NCBI GenBank assembly: GCA_002344345.1
Contig: DDTL01000134.1
Location: 1-7,737, forward strand
Origin: Saprospiraceae bacterium UBA2365
GTDB taxonomy: Bacteria; Bacteroidota; Bacteroidia; Chitinophagales; Saprospiraceae
Direction of reading: 5' to 3'
Length of the DNA stretch: 7,737 nt
The notes under the pieces: generated by a model
Databases searched by the model: none
What the model saw: only the letters and a program-made list of their open reading frames with translations
What the model was told of the DNA's origin: nothing
Translations under genes and position numbers: made by a program
In this document: piece by piece, positions 7,501 to 7,737 of the stretch
Position numbering within the stretch: the stretch's first letter is position 1
How the letters are laid out: every line of letters starts with the position of its first letter

Positions 7501-7737
7501 TTATGAAAAAACTTATTAAATCATCTAAAATTTTTGCTGCCAGTTCAGCAAAATATGTGCTCAATGAATTCACAACTGAACATGGCACAATAATTTTTGA
7601 TAAAAGCAAAGGAGGAAACGTTTCAAATTCATTTATTTATCGTATTGGTTTTGAAAAATATGGGCATATTGATATTTATATTGACAAAAACTATAAAATC
7701 ATTAATTCGATATGGTTTGTAAGTCTTAAAAGTACCT
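7497..7737 (+). CDS. Partial gene, candidate immunity protein (cut by window end)
   Basis: An open frame starts at the ATGA overlap with the stop of the preceding gene and runs without a stop to the window edge (80 complete codons). A second in-frame ATG at 7503 (giving MKKLIKSS) is an equally plausible start, two bases after the upstream stop. The visible product has a basic N-terminus but no convincing hydrophobic signal core, so it is probably cytosolic. It continues with an alternating strand pattern (GTIIFDKS, NSFIYRIGF, HIDIYIDKN, INSIWFVS) typical of a small alpha/beta or beta-sheet protein. I recognise no family. Because it is translationally coupled to an exported protein with a toxin-like C-terminus, an immunity role is the obvious hypothesis, but it rests on position only. 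AT content and codon use match the upstream gene. Confidence 0.6.
   Translation, partial: MIMKKLIKSSKIFAASSAKYVLNEFTTEHGTIIFDKSKGGNVSNSFIYRIGFEKYGHIDIYIDKNYKIINSIWFVSLKST

Overview
The window most likely comes from a member of the Bacteroidota, possibly Saprospiraceae-like or related. The reasons are low GC (about 20-45% by eye over most genes), no clear Shine-Dalgarno sequences, one perfect Bacteroidota-type -7 box (TAnnTTTG), signal peptides ending in Gln-type contexts, and a CDNGxDDDGDGxxDCxDPDC calcium loop of a kind I associate with secreted proteins of that group. The assignment rests on style, not on a marker gene.

Left part (1-2304): a housekeeping-like pair. A pyruvate kinase-like protein on + has an extra N-terminal helical domain, no C-terminal allosteric domain, and active-site residues of the potassium-independent type. 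It meets, tail to tail with a 16-base overlap, a hypothetical membrane protein on -. Positions 2305-2551 are non-coding and AT-rich, with one plausible promoter facing right. They are followed by a small, GC-richer ORF (2552-2839) that may be a gene or a remnant.

Right part (2896-7737): the interesting part, all on +. Two proteins with Sec signal peptides (517 and 658 aa) share a homologous N-terminal domain of about 150 residues and then diverge completely. The first carries a calcium-loop motif and ends in a metzincin-type zinc peptidase site (HExxHxxGxxD plus a Met-turn). The second carries a cysteine cluster, a long unrecognised middle and a C-terminal block that resembles polymorphic-toxin tips. 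Each is followed immediately by an overlapping gene: a secreted 333-aa protein (28-base overlap) after the peptidase, and a protein without an obvious signal peptide, cut by the window end (4-base overlap), after the second.

My inference is that these are two modular secreted effectors built on one N-terminal delivery or anchoring domain, each with a translationally coupled partner that could be its inhibitor or immunity protein. The predicted compartments fit: an exported partner beside the exported peptidase, and an apparently cytosolic partner beside the toxin-like protein. This is a hypothesis from architecture; no domain search was run.
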